A stretch of 64,000 bases of DNA from Mycolicibacterium helvum (GCF_010731895.1 NZ_AP022596.1:5518001-5582000), one strand, 5' to 3'. Positions 18,017 to 26,372 are shown, counted from the first letter of the stretch. Notes: generated from the letters alone by a model not told the origin. Numbers and translations: made by a program.

Positions 18017-19533
18017 TGAGTCACCGCCCTCGTATCGTCCTCGCCAGCAGCAGTCTGGTCGAGTTGGGCGTCGATCGACCGCAATTCGGGCATCTTGAGC
18101 CCGTGCACGCCCCGCGTGAGTAATAAGTAGGCGAGGTAGATCGCGCCGATTCCGACCATGACTGCCACATAGAGCCACGGCTGGGTGAAGGACGAATCCC
18201 GGAACAGCGACAAGGCGAGCATCAACCAGATCACGGCGACCACGATGATCGGTATTTCCCAGCGGCCCAGGCTGAATCCGGCGCTGGCGGGAAGCCGCCG
18301 TCTGGTGGCGATGTAGAGGCCAACAGTGATGGTGTAGATGATCGCCGGCAACAGGGTGGCCGCCGAGAACAGGATGAACAGGGCGTCGGTGCTGCTGGAG
18401 AACAACGCCAGGATCACCGCAGAGATCGCGGTCATGGCGATCGTCGCATTGAGCGGCGTTTTGAACCGCGGCGATACCTTGTGCAGGGCCTGCCAGCCGG
18501 GGAACCGCTGATCGCGGGACATCGCCCAGACCAGCCGGACTCCGCTCATCAGGATGACCAGGCCGCACGCAAAGATGGCGATCGCCACCAGCACCAGTAG
18601 AGCGGTCCCCACGAACGACCCAAGGATGTCCTGGATGATGTCGGCGATCGGCGTACCGGATTCGGCAAGTGCGGTCGGATCGTTGACGGCGGCGGTGACG
18701 ACGAGCAGGAAGAGGAATCCGAGCACGCCGGAGGCGAGGACAGCCTGCCACATTGCCTTGGGGACAACGACTTCCGGCCTCTTCGTTTCCTCGGCGAGGT
18801 TGGCGGCCGACTCGAACCCCACGATCGTGAAGGCGCCGAGCAGGAAGCCGAGCATCCATGGGCCCACCGATGTTGCGCTGCCCAAGCTCCAGTAGCCCTC
18901 GGCCGGGATGTCGCCGCGAGAAAACAGGTTGCCCATTGACAGTTTGTGGGCGATCACACCGACGACGAACAGCAGCACTACCAGTGCGACCATGCAGACG
19001 AGTTCGGCGGTGACCGCGAAATTGTTCACGCGCTCGGTCCATTTGGTGGAGAGCCCGACCAGTAGGCCCTGGAGAACGAGAACGCCTGCGGTGATCAGGC
19101 ACGAGGTCAACGCGGTTCCGGTGAAGTCGAACAGGGCGGGCACCACGGTGGCGGCGACGGTGTAGTCCACGGCCACCGCGACGATCGCCAGGAAGGTGAA
19201 CGAGATCCAGCCGGTGATCCAGCCGAGGATGGGGTTGGCCAGTCGCGAGACCCATTGGTACGCGTAGCCGGTCACCGGGATACGTGCGGCGAGTGAGCCG
19301 AGCAGCAGCGCCACCGCGAGTTGGCCGACAATGACGATCGGCCAGGTCCAGATTCCCAGGGGGCCAGAGCTTTTCAGGATACTGCCATATGTGGTGAAGA
19401 TTCCGGTAGCGATGGAGACAAACGCAAACGCGACAGCGAATGATGCGAAGCGTCCAGTTGATCGCTCGAGAGTATCGGTGTACTCCCCTCCGCTTACCAG
19501 GGGTTTACCGGACGGTGTGGAAGAATCTGTCAT
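18013..19533 (-). CDS. APC superfamily permease
   Basis: 506 residues from ATG 19533 (MTDSSTPSGKPLVSG). About twelve transmembrane helices with the conserved APC features: SIATGIFTTYGSILKSSGPLG in helix 1, GYAYQWVSRLANPILGWITGW in helices 2-3, and GFESAANLAEETKRPEVVVPKA in helix 6-loop. This family mainly carries amino acids, choline and polyamines, which is unexpected next to a polyol-type kinase. Second gene of the operon, 103 bases after the DeoR gene. Confidence 0.9.
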   Translation of the reverse strand: MTDSSTPSGKPLVSGGEYTDTLERSTGRFASFAVAFAFVSIATGIFTTYGSILKSSGPLGIWTWPIVIVGQLAVALLLGSLAARIPVTGYAYQWVSRLANPILGWITGWISFTFLAIVAVAVDYTVAATVVPALFDFTGTALTSCLITAGVLVLQGLLVGLSTKWTERVNNFAVTAELVCMVALVVLLFVVGVIAHKLSMGNLFSRGDIPAEGYWSLGSATSVGPWMLGFLLGAFTIVGFESAANLAEETKRPEVVVPKAMWQAVLASGVLGFLFLLVVTAAVNDPTALAESGTPIADIIQDILGSFVGTALLVLVAIAIFACGLVILMSGVRLVWAMSRDQRFPGWQALHKVSPRFKTPLNATIAMTAISAVILALFSSSTDALFILFSAATLLPAIIYTITVGLYIATRRRLPASAGFSLGRWEIPIIVVAVIWLMLALSLFRDSSFTQPWLYVAVMVGIGAIYLAYLLLTRGVHGLKMPELRSIDAQLDQTAAGEDDTRAVTQ

Positions 19534-19636
19534 GGGATCGGGCTTTCTGACTGGAATTGAGTGTTTCGGGAGAAGCGGTTCGGTCCCGCGGGCGGCGCTG
19601 CAACGCCGCCCGCACCCGTTTGCGGAGGAATTCAGG

Positions 19637-20425
19637 TCAGCTGACGCCGTGCGTCGCGGGCCTGGCTGACAGGACCACACCTCCCGTCTCTTCGAAGGCG
19701 ACCGCAATCGACGGCTGAGTGTTCTGGTCGGTGATCAGGCCGTCGACCTCCCCGAGCCCGCAGACCCGATAGGGCGCGACCTGACCGAGTTTCGCGGAAT
19801 CGGCCAAAATGTAGCTGCGGGCACTGTTGGCGATGATGGTGCGCCGAACGTCGATCTCACTGAGATGGAAGTCGGTCAGTCCGGCCCGGGCATCGACGCC
19901 GCCGGACCCCAGAAGTGCGATGTCGGCATAGATGTCGGCGAAGAAGGCCTTGGTGTGGGCGTTCGAGCAGGCGAGGTCGCCCGGCCGGACGCGGCCACCG
20001 GCCATCAGAATCTCGACGCCGGGGCGATCGGCCAGTTCCACCGCGACGGGCAGCGACGGCGTGATGACGGTTCCGGTGAAGCTTCGCGGGATCGCGCGCG
20101 CCACCGCGACCGCCGTGGTGCCGATGTCGATGATGACCGTCTGGCCGCTTTGCAGCAAGCGGACGGCCACCTTGGCCATCTGGGCTTTGGCTTGGTGGCC
20201 GATCATCGAGCGCTCGGTGAACGACGGCTCCGCGCCGCGATGATCGGCTACCGACGCGGCGCCGCCATGAACCCTGCGGATCGCCCCCTGTTCCTCCAGG
20301 AGTGCCAGGTCTCGACGCACGGTCTCGGCGGAGACGCTGAGCCGGCGCACCAATTCGTCGGTGCTTACGACCTGACCAGCGCTGACAGCTTCGACTATCG
20401 CCTCGTGCCGTTCGACCGGGAGCAT
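19637..20425 (-). CDS. DeoR/GlpR family repressor
   Basis: 262 residues from ATG 20425. N-terminal winged helix is typical (RHEAIVEAVSAGQVVSTDEL, then LSVSAETVRRDLALLEEQG, IRRVHGGA), and the C-terminal DeoR sensor domain has VIIDIGTTAVAVARAIP and LLGSGGVDARAGLTDF, expected to bind a phosphorylated sugar or polyol. It leads the operon of permease, kinase and two FAD oxidoreductases and most likely represses it, with relief by the kinase product. Confidence 0.92.
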   Translation of the reverse strand: MLPVERHEAIVEAVSAGQVVSTDELVRRLSVSAETVRRDLALLEEQGAIRRVHGGAASVADHRGAEPSFTERSMIGHQAKAQMAKVAVRLLQSGQTVIIDIGTTAVAVARAIPRSFTGTVITPSLPVAVELADRPGVEILMAGGRVRPGDLACSNAHTKAFFADIYADIALLGSGGVDARAGLTDFHLSEIDVRRTIIANSARSYILADSAKLGQVAPYRVCGLGEVDGLITDQNTQPSIAVAFEETGGVVLSARPATHGVS

Positions 20426-20431
20426 GTCAGC

Positions 20432-20468
20432 TGACCGTAGTTGTGGTTTTCTGACTGTGCATGACTGT
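20432..20468. promoter_or_regulatory. Possible DeoR operator: phased TGACNGT repeats
   Basis: Upstream of the DeoR gene lie TGACCGT (20432), TGACTGT (20452) and TGACTGT (20462), that is, spaced by 20 and 10 bases, so on one face of the helix. Phased direct repeats are common operators of DeoR-type repressors. No proof of binding; AT content is higher here than in surrounding DNA. Confidence 0.35.
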
Positions 20469-20570
20469 AAGTGTGGAGTGTTGTGGAGGTCACGTCAACC
20501 CCAGGGGCGGGAGTTTGGTCATCGCTTCGCCAGCTAGGTGGACCGCGCGCGGGATCGGCATGATGGTGTG

Positions 20571-21392
20571 GTGACATCGTCATCGGATCCGCTCGGGCAG
20601 ATCGCCGGTAGCCCGCCGGGGGCGGCGATCGGGGCGTTCTTCGACCTCGACGGCACCCTGGTGGCCGGATTCACTGCGACCGCGCACGCCAGTGACCGGG
20701 TTCGTCGGGGGCAGGCCAGGATCGGCGAGATCATGGGGGTGATCGAGGCATCGCTTCGGTACAAGCTGGGCCGCATGCAGTTCGAGCGGCTGCTGTCCCG
20801 CGCCGCGGGCTACCTGCGGGGCGAGTCACTCGAGGAGCTCGACGAGATTGGCGAGCGACTGTACGTCGAACAGGTAGCGGCCCGGGTCTACCCGCTGATG
20901 CGTGAGGTCGTGTCCGCCCACGTGGCTCGTGGGCACACCGTCGTGCTCAGTTCATCGGCGCTGACCATCCACGCCGAACCGGTGGCCCGTGCGCTGGGTA
21001 TTCAGCACGTGGTGTGCAACACCTTCGAGCTCGACGCCGACGGCCGGCTGACTGGGGCCATCAGCAAGCCGATCGTGTGGGGGCGTCAGAAAGCCGCTGC
21101 GGTGCAACGGTTTTGCGCGGCCAATGAGATCGACCTGGCGGGCAGTTACTTCTATGCCGACGGGGACGAGGACGGCGCATTGATGGCGCTGGTCGGACAC
21201 CCGCGACCGGTCAACCCGCGGCCGGGCTTGGCGGCGAAGGCTGCTGCCAACGACTGGCCGGTGCTGCGCCTGACCATCCCTGGCCGGCGTAGCGGAGCGG
21301 CGAACGTCGTCGGCCACTTCCCCGCACTGGGCCGAGCCGCCCTTGGCGCGGCGTTCGCGTCCCTTGCGCTGCGGGCCCGCCGACGGGACTGA
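20571..21392 (+). CDS. HAD-IB family hydrolase (phosphoserine-phosphatase-like)
   Basis: 273 residues from GTG 20571. HAD motifs: motif I FFDLDGTLVAG, motif II VVLSSSALTIHAEP, motif III Lys in SKPIVWGRQKAAA and motif IV FYADGDEDGALMALVG. This sub-IB arrangement is found in mycobacterial SerB-like or lysophosphatidic-acid-phosphatase-like proteins. It removes phosphate from a small molecule; substrate unknown. Divergent from the DeoR operon, convergent with the SDR. The C-terminus contains a hydrophobic stretch (ALGRAALGAAFASLALRA) that might bind membrane. Confidence 0.88.
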   Translation: MTSSSDPLGQIAGSPPGAAIGAFFDLDGTLVAGFTATAHASDRVRRGQARIGEIMGVIEASLRYKLGRMQFERLLSRAAGYLRGESLEELDEIGERLYVEQVAARVYPLMREVVSAHVARGHTVVLSSSALTIHAEPVARALGIQHVVCNTFELDADGRLTGAISKPIVWGRQKAAAVQRFCAANEIDLAGSYFYADGDEDGALMALVGHPRPVNPRPGLAAKAAANDWPVLRLTIPGRRSGAANVVGHFPALGRAALGAAFASLALRARRRD

Positions 21393-21403
21393 GGCCGGAT
21401 TCT

Positions 21404-22147
21404 CTACGGCATCGCGCGGTGCGGCACGTCCGTGATCAGGCCGCCGTCGACGACGTACTCCGAACCCGTGGAGAACGATGACTCGTCGCTGGCCAGGAAC
21501 ACGATGAAGGTGGCCACTTCCTCCGGCTTGCCGGGGCGGCCCAGTGGGGCGCTGACCATGTCCTCGGGCAGATGCTTGGTCATCGGTGTGCGGATGAAAC
21601 CCGGGTGCACCGAGTTGACCCGGATGTTGTCCGACGCCAGCTCCAACGCGGCCGATTTCGTCAGGCCGCGCAGGCCCCATTTGGAGGCGACGTAACTGTG
21701 CACCCAGGAAGCGCCGCGCATGCCCTCGATGGATGACACGTTGATGATCGAGCCGCCGCCGGCAGCCTTCATCGGCTCCAGGACTGCCTTGATGCCCAGC
21801 AGTGCGCCGGTCAGATTGACGTCGAGAACCTTCTTCCACCGCTCGACGTCGAGCGACTTCAGCGGCGCGACCTGGACGATGCCCGCGTTGTTGACCAGTA
21901 CGTTGACCTTGCCGAACTCGGCGAGCGCGAACTCGACGGCAGCCTGCCACTGATCGGCGTCGCTCACATCGAGGTGGACGTAACGGGCGGCGTCGCCCAG
22001 CTCGTCGGCCAGCTCCTTGCCCTTGTCATCGAGGATGTCCCCAATCAACACCTTGGCGCCCTCAGCGACGAGCATCCGCGCGTCAGCGGCTCCCATCCCC
22101 TGTGCGCCGCCGGTGATGATGGCCACTTTGTCGTCTACGCGTCCCAT
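21404..22147 (-). CDS. Short-chain dehydrogenase, FabG3 / hydroxysteroid dehydrogenase-like
   Basis: 247 residues from ATG 22147. Classical SDR: TGGAQGMGAADAR cofactor loop, NNAGIV, catalytic Ser in INVSSIEGMRGA, YVASK active site and RVNSVHPGFIRTPMTK. The overall pattern is closest, from memory, to the Rv2002/FabG3 20-beta-hydroxysteroid dehydrogenase group. A KstR-type operator sits 37 bases upstream, which fits oxidation or reduction of a sterol hydroxyl/keto group. Divergent from the next gene and sharing that operator. Confidence 0.9.
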   Translation of the reverse strand: MGRVDDKVAIITGGAQGMGAADARMLVAEGAKVLIGDILDDKGKELADELGDAARYVHLDVSDADQWQAAVEFALAEFGKVNVLVNNAGIVQVAPLKSLDVERWKKVLDVNLTGALLGIKAVLEPMKAAGGGSIINVSSIEGMRGASWVHSYVASKWGLRGLTKSAALELASDNIRVNSVHPGFIRTPMTKHLPEDMVSAPLGRPGKPEEVATFIVFLASDESSFSTGSEYVVDGGLITDVPHRAMP

Positions 22148-22183
22148 GAGGCGTCAGGCTACCGGTAAGCGCCCCGCGCGAGG

Positions 22184-22197
22184 TAGAACCTGTTCCA
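22184..22197. promoter_or_regulatory. KstR operator (TnnAACnnGTTnnA)
   Basis: TAGAACCTGTTCCA matches every fixed position of the 14-bp KstR consensus. It lies in the 108-bp gap between two divergent genes (SDR and DHDPR-like dehydrogenase) and can control both. KstR is the cholesterol-catabolism repressor of mycobacteria. Confidence 0.8.
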
Positions 22198-22255
22198 GTT
22201 TCGGAGCCGAATGCGCATACTGAACCAACCGCCACCCCGAACGTCAGGAGAACTC

Positions 22256-23332
22256 ATGGCCATCCGCGTTGCCCACATCGGCACCGGAAACGTCGGCCGG
22301 ATAGCCCTATCCGAGCTGATCGAAAACCCGGGCTTCGAGCTCACCGGGCTGTGTGTGTCCGCTGACGAGAAGGTGGGCAAGGACGCGGGTGAGTTGGCGG
22401 GCCTGGACGTGAGGACCGGGATCCTCGCGACCAAGGACCTCGACGCCGTGTTGGCTACCGAACCTGAATGCGCGGTCTACTGCGCGATGGGCGACAACCG
22501 CATGCCTCAGGCCATGGAGGACGTTCGCAAGATCCTGGCTGCCGGTATCAACGTGGTCGGCTCGGCACCGGTGGTGTTGCAGTACCCCTGGCACGTCATG
22601 CCCGACAAGTACATCGAGCCGCTGGAATCCGCTGGCCGCCTTGGCAATTCCAGCATTTACATCAACGGTGTCGACCCGGGCTTCGTCACGGACTTGATCC
22701 CGCTGGCCTTCGCCAGCACCTGTCAGAGCATCGAGCAGGTTCGGTGTATGGAGATCGCTGACTACGCCACCTATGACGGCGCCATCGTGATGTTCGACGT
22801 CATGGGCTTCGGCAAGCCACTCGACGAGGTGCCGATGCTGTTCCAGCCCGGTGTGCTCGGTATCGCCTGGGGCTGCGGAATCCGCCAGTTGGCCGCGGGA
22901 CTGAACATCTCGCTGGACTCGATCACCGAAAGCTACGAACGTGAGCCGGCCCCAGAGGCTTTCGACGTCGCCGCCGGCCACATCCCCAAGGGCGGAGTGG
23001 CCGCGGTTCGCTTCGAGATCAAGGGCATGGTCGGTGACCACGCCGCGATCGTCGTCGAGCACGTCACCCGGCTGCGCGAGGATCTGCGCCCAGACTGGGC
23101 GCAACCGGCCCAGCCCGGCGGCTCCTACCGGGTGGAGATCACCGGCGAACCGTCCTACGTCGTCGACATCTGCCCGACGAGTAAGAAGGGAGACCACAAC
23201 TACGCCGCCATCGCAGCGGGTGCCGGCCGCATCGTCAACGCCATTCCGGCGGTGATCGCCGCCCCGCCGGGCATCCGGACCACGCTGGACCTGCCGCTGG
23301 TTTCCGAAGTGGAGTTGTTCACGGCGCCCTGA
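22256..23332 (+). CDS. DHDP-reductase-like NAD(P)H-dependent dehydrogenase
   Basis: 358 residues from ATG 22256, preceded by AGGAGA. The N-terminus is a Rossmann fold, IRVAHIGTGNVGRIALSELI, followed by KDLDAVLATEPECAVYCAMGD and YINGVDPGFVTDLIP. This group belongs to the dihydrodipicolinate-reductase/amine-dehydrogenase-like superfamily common in mycobacteria and otherwise uncharacterised. The KstR operator 59 bases upstream suggests a part in sterol degradation. Confidence 0.85.
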   Translation: MAIRVAHIGTGNVGRIALSELIENPGFELTGLCVSADEKVGKDAGELAGLDVRTGILATKDLDAVLATEPECAVYCAMGDNRMPQAMEDVRKILAAGINVVGSAPVVLQYPWHVMPDKYIEPLESAGRLGNSSIYINGVDPGFVTDLIPLAFASTCQSIEQVRCMEIADYATYDGAIVMFDVMGFGKPLDEVPMLFQPGVLGIAWGCGIRQLAAGLNISLDSITESYEREPAPEAFDVAAGHIPKGGVAAVRFEIKGMVGDHAAIVVEHVTRLREDLRPDWAQPAQPGGSYRVEITGEPSYVVDICPTSKKGDHNYAAIAAGAGRIVNAIPAVIAAPPGIRTTLDLPLVSEVELFTAP

Positions 23333-23342
23333 CCCTCCGGTC

Positions 23343-23507
23343 GCCACCTCCGATGGCAACGGCGGCAGCATCGGCTGCGGCAATGCGATTTCGCAAGACC
23401 TCGCATCGGCACGCGAGGTCAACAGCAAGGGCATCGCCAACGTGCCGATCCTCAACGAGATCATCCAGCACCCCGACTTCGTGGCGCAGCGGCGTCGGTT
23501 CGAAGAC
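23343..23507 (+). pseudogene. Possible relic of an unrecognised coding sequence
   Basis: Between the dehydrogenase and the next gene, one plus frame encodes about 50 residues with protein-like sequence (GNGGSIGCGNAISQDL, later GIANVPILNEIIQHPDF) but has no start codon after the upstream stop and runs into the opposite-strand gene. It looks like the C-terminal part of a gene whose front is lost. I cannot name the family; it may also be chance. Confidence 0.25.
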
Positions 23508-23786
23508 CTAGGGGCGATAGCCCGGGACGATGAGAGTGCCCGGGTAGTTCACGTAGTACGAGAGGCAGATCGGGTTGTGCCGGCAGGCGATGAGCGCCCC
23601 CGCATCGGGGGCCGCCCCGATCACCTGAGTCTTGCGCGGGGGCAGATTGCAGTTCACCACATACGGGTTGAGTGGGACGACGCCGTTGGTGCAATCCGGT
23701 GCAGCGGTGGCAGCCGGCGCGGCGGCGGGCGCGAGCATCACCGCCAGCGCTGTGGCGGCCGACAAAGCCAGCCTCGAGAAAATCAT
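23508..23786 (-). CDS. Small secreted mycobacterial protein
   Basis: 92 residues from ATG 23786. Signal peptide at residues 1-28 (FSRLALSAATALAVMLA, then PAAAPAATAAP). The mature peptide contains four Cys (PDCTN, VNCNL, ACRHN, ICLSY) and many Pro/Tyr, consistent with a small disulfide-bonded exported protein. No function known to me. Confidence 0.7.
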   Translation of the reverse strand: MIFSRLALSAATALAVMLAPAAAPAATAAPDCTNGVVPLNPYVVNCNLPPRKTQVIGAAPDAGALIACRHNPICLSYYVNYPGTLIVPGYRP

Positions 23787-23974
23787 GGCGGACCCTCGCT
23801 TAGAGCAGACAACCCAACCGTACTCCCGGCGGGGGCGACGACCGTAACTTCACGGCGGCAGGAGCGGCGCAATTCCGCCCTGGGGTTGCGTTCGCCCAAC
23901 GCGAGGAGCTGGGCCGTCGCCTGCCAATAGCTATTCGTCAACTCGGTGATGGTGGATACCTGCAAATCGGTCAT
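23783..23974 (-). CDS. Doubtful small ORF upstream of secreted protein
   Basis: 63 residues from ATG 23974; overlaps the next gene's start by four bases (ATGA type), which would allow coupling. No family or motif recognised; the C-terminal half is basic. It begins 17 bases from the KstR operator on the other side of the nitronate-monooxygenase-like gene. Could equally be an untranslated leader. Confidence 0.3.
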   Translation of the reverse strand: MTDLQVSTITELTNSYWQATAQLLALGERNPRAELRRSCRREVTVVAPAGSTVGLSALSEGPP

Positions 23975-23990
23975 TGTCGGCGTACTAAAC

Positions 23991-24004
23991 TAGAACACGT
24001 TCCA
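23991..24004. promoter_or_regulatory. KstR operator (TnnAACnnGTTnnA)
   Basis: TAGAACACGTTCCA matches all fixed positions of the KstR consensus. It ends 35 bases before the ATG of the flavin oxidoreductase gene, so it most likely overlaps that promoter. Confidence 0.82.
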
Positions 24005-24039
24005 GTCTGGTTATGCCCCCGCTTGAAGGAGCCGGTTCC

Positions 24040-25167
24040 ATGCACACTGCCCTCTGCGATGAGCTCGGTATCGAGTTCCCCATCTTCGCGTTTACCCACT
24101 GTCGTGACGTCGTCGTCGCCGTCAGCAAGGCCGGCGGCTTCGGCGTCCTCGGCGCGGTCGGCTTCTCCCCCGAACAGCTCGAGATCGAATTGAAGTGGAT
24201 CGACGAGAACATCGGCGACCACACCTACGGTGTCGACATCGTCATTCCCAACAAGTACGAGGGGATGGACTCCACGGATCTGTCCCCCGAGGTGCTGAAG
24301 AAGACGCTGAACGACCTCGTGCCGCAGGAACACATCGATTTCGCCAAGAAGGTCCTCGCCGATAACGGCGTCCCGGTCGAGCACAGTGACGACGACGCCA
24401 TGGGGCTGCTGGGCTGGACCGAGGCCACCGCGACGCCGCAGGTCGAGGTCGCGCTCAAGCACCCGAAGTGCACCTTGATCGCCAACGCACTTGGCACTCC
24501 GCCGGCAGAGATGATCAAGCACATCCACGCCGAGGGCCGCAAGGTCGCCGCGCTATGTGGATCGCCGTCGCAAGCGAAGAAGCACGCCGCGGCCGGGGTG
24601 GACATCATCATCGCCCAGGGCGGCGAGGCCGGCGGGCACTGCGGTGAGATCGGCTCGATCGTGCTGTGGCCGCAGGTCGTCAAGGCGGTGGCGCCGGTGC
24701 CGGTGCTGGCCGCCGGCGGCATCGGCAGCGGACAGCAGATCGCCGCTGCACTGGCGCTGGGCGCTCAGGGGGCGTGGACCGGTTCGCAGTGGGTCATGGT
24801 CGAGGAGTCCGAGCACACTGAGGTGCAGCACGCCGCGTACGTCAAGGCCGAGAGCCGCGACACCGTGCGTAGCCGCTCGTTCACCGGCAAGCCCGCCCGC
24901 ATGCTGCGCAACGAGTGGACCGAGGCCTGGGAGAAGGAGGGCAACCCCAAGCCGCTCGGAATGCCGTTGCAGTACATGGTTTCTGGCATGGCCGTCGCGG
25001 CCACACACAAGTACCCCAACGAGAGCGTCGACGTCGCGTTCAACCCGATCGGTCAGGTCGTGGGTCAGTTCACGAAGGTCGAGAAGACGTCCACGGTGAT
25101 CCAGCGGTGGGTGCAGGAATACCTCGAGGCCACCGGCCGGCTCGAAGAGCTCAACGCCTCGGTCTAA
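24040..25167 (+). CDS. NAD(P)H-dependent flavin oxidoreductase / nitronate monooxygenase family
   Basis: 375 residues from ATG 24040, chosen over an ATG 27 bases earlier because GGAG lies 9-12 bases in front of it. FMN TIM-barrel features: AGGFGVLGAVGFSPEQLE near the start, DIIIAQGGEAGGHCGE phosphate-binding region and PVPVLAAGGIGSGQQIAAAL. It is in the nitropropane-dioxygenase/YrpB family to which IpdC, a cholesterol-ring enzyme of KstR2 regulation, also belongs, but it does not look like IpdC itself. With a KstR operator directly upstream it is probably a sterol-degradation oxidoreductase of unknown step. Confidence 0.88.
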   Translation: MHTALCDELGIEFPIFAFTHCRDVVVAVSKAGGFGVLGAVGFSPEQLEIELKWIDENIGDHTYGVDIVIPNKYEGMDSTDLSPEVLKKTLNDLVPQEHIDFAKKVLADNGVPVEHSDDDAMGLLGWTEATATPQVEVALKHPKCTLIANALGTPPAEMIKHIHAEGRKVAALCGSPSQAKKHAAAGVDIIIAQGGEAGGHCGEIGSIVLWPQVVKAVAPVPVLAAGGIGSGQQIAAALALGAQGAWTGSQWVMVEESEHTEVQHAAYVKAESRDTVRSRSFTGKPARMLRNEWTEAWEKEGNPKPLGMPLQYMVSGMAVAATHKYPNESVDVAFNPIGQVVGQFTKVEKTSTVIQRWVQEYLEATGRLEELNASV

Positions 25168-25186
25168 GATCGCCTAGACCTATGTG

Positions 25187-25222
25187 AGTGTGCCGTCAGG
25201 GTTTTCGCCCTGGCGGCACACT
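25187..25222. terminator. Bidirectional hairpin terminator
   Basis: AGTGTGCCGTCAGGG and CCCTGGCGGCACACTT pair over about 15 bases with one G-T pair, loop TTTTCG. It sits between convergent genes and is followed by TTGCG only; a strong candidate to end both transcripts. Confidence 0.8.
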
Positions 25223-25227
25223 TGCGT

Positions 25228-25671
25228 TCAGCTGGCCGGGTAGAAGTCGTTGCCGTTACCCCAGTCGCCGGAATGCATGGACCCGGGCTGCCAGCCCTGG
25301 GCGCCCAGGCACAGCATGGGCAGGCCATCGGGCGACTGGGCTGCGGCCTGCGACCCCGGGCACGGCGAACCGACGGCTTGCACGCCGTAGATCTTGGGCG
25401 ACAGCACCCAGAAGCCGACCCCCTCTGGCGGCCGGTCCATGCCGATCGGTGACTGCCCCGGAATCCAGTGGCACGCCAGCGGCTCACCACCGGGGCCGCG
25501 GCCGAACACGAACCGGTCCCAGCGATAGCAGGGTGCGTTCAGGTAAGCGTCGTAGCTCATTCCCGGCGGATCGCCCGGGAACGGCCCGTGGGGCTCATCG
25601 GCAGCGCTGGTCGGCGCCACTGCCAGCGCGGTGCCTGCAACGGCTGCTGCGATGACGAATTCGCGGAGCAT
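25228..25671 (-). CDS. Exported mycobacterial protein
   Basis: 147 residues from ATG 25671. Signal peptide (residues 1-23, FVIAAAVAGTALAVAPTSAA). The mature chain has Cys in NAPCYRW, LACHW, GSPCPG and PMLCLG and is rich in Pro, Gly and Trp; such proteins in mycobacteria have no assigned function. It is convergent with the flavin oxidoreductase and separated by a hairpin. Confidence 0.75.
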   Translation of the reverse strand: MLREFVIAAAVAGTALAVAPTSAADEPHGPFPGDPPGMSYDAYLNAPCYRWDRFVFGRGPGGEPLACHWIPGQSPIGMDRPPEGVGFWVLSPKIYGVQAVGSPCPGSQAAAQSPDGLPMLCLGAQGWQPGSMHSGDWGNGNDFYPAS

Positions 25672-25901
25672 CTATCCACCCTCTGGTTCTCTACCGCCGG
25701 GCCCTGTGCCCCCGCCGGCCCTGCGCTGAGCCTAACGGCTGTGGCAGGTGTGCTTCGGGTGAAACCGCAAAGGCGTGCGAGTTAGCACTTATTGTGACGA
25801 CTCCGCAGATTTTGCCTTTGCTGACTCTCCGCCCACACCGAAGCTTGCTAAGCTGCGGCGATTGCGTCGTCGGGGGTGAAGATGACGACGGGAGATTGTC
25901 C

Positions 25902-26051
25902 GTGGCAAACGCGTGTGCTGCCATTTGTGCTGCCGACATGCTGATGACGGCACCGGCTTCCGGGGCCGGGCTTAGAGTTGTGCTGACCGCTTCGCCGGTT
26001 GCCGCCGCTGAAATTGGAACCACCGTCGACAAGCTCGAGGAGTTGCGCTGA
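25902..26051 (+). CDS. Truncated GAF-like fragment heading the STAS/ANTAR operon
   Basis: About 49 residues from GTG 25902 (GGAG 8 bases upstream). The sequence ACAAICAADMLMTAPASGAG followed by LRVVLTASPVAAAEIGTTVD is the first strand-helix part of a GAF domain as found in mycobacterial GAF-ANTAR proteins; the rest of the domain is missing. The stop overlaps the ATG of the STAS gene (TGATG), so it is translationally coupled. It may be a relic, a leader peptide or a domain remnant. Confidence 0.45.
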   Translation: MANACAAICAADMLMTAPASGAGLRVVLTASPVAAAEIGTTVDKLEELR

Positions 26052-26362
26052 TGGCAGAGGCCCAGTTCCGGGTCACGGTGGTCGAAAACCTGGAGTCGCC
26101 GCATGTGGTTGCCTCCGGTGAGATCGACCTGGCCAATGTCGGCGAATTTCAGGACGTGATGGGCAAGGCCGCGGCGGATTCCGCCACGCTGACCGTCGAC
26201 CTGGCCGGCGTCAGCTATTGCGATAGCGCCGCGGTACGCGCTCTGTTCGCCTTGGCCGCCACGACCGAGCTCACGATGATTGTGGCTGCGGAGGGACCGA
26301 TCAGGACACTGCTGGCGATCTCGGGCCTGGACCGGGTGGCCACCGTCGTCACCAAGGAGTGA
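26051..26362 (+). CDS. STAS domain protein (anti-anti-sigma-factor-like)
   Basis: 103 residues from ATG 26051. STAS fold signatures: VVASGEIDLANVGEFQDVM, TLTVDLAGVSYCDSAAVRAL, with the phosphoacceptor-type Ser in the CDSAAV motif. Anti-anti-sigma factors of the SpoIIAA/RsbV type have this size and motif. It lies between a GAF fragment and a GAF-ANTAR gene, 10 bases before the latter, and is probably a stress-signalling switch; no kinase/anti-sigma gene is next to it. Confidence 0.85.
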   Translation: MAEAQFRVTVVENLESPHVVASGEIDLANVGEFQDVMGKAAADSATLTVDLAGVSYCDSAAVRALFALAATTELTMIVAAEGPIRTLLAISGLDRVATVVTKE

Positions 26363-26372
26363 ACCGAACACC

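Noticed and set aside
16590..19255. Kinase frame open upstream to give 889 residues
   Set aside because: The added part is a frame-shifted reading of the permease gene; the GTG at 18016 matches the FGGY start.
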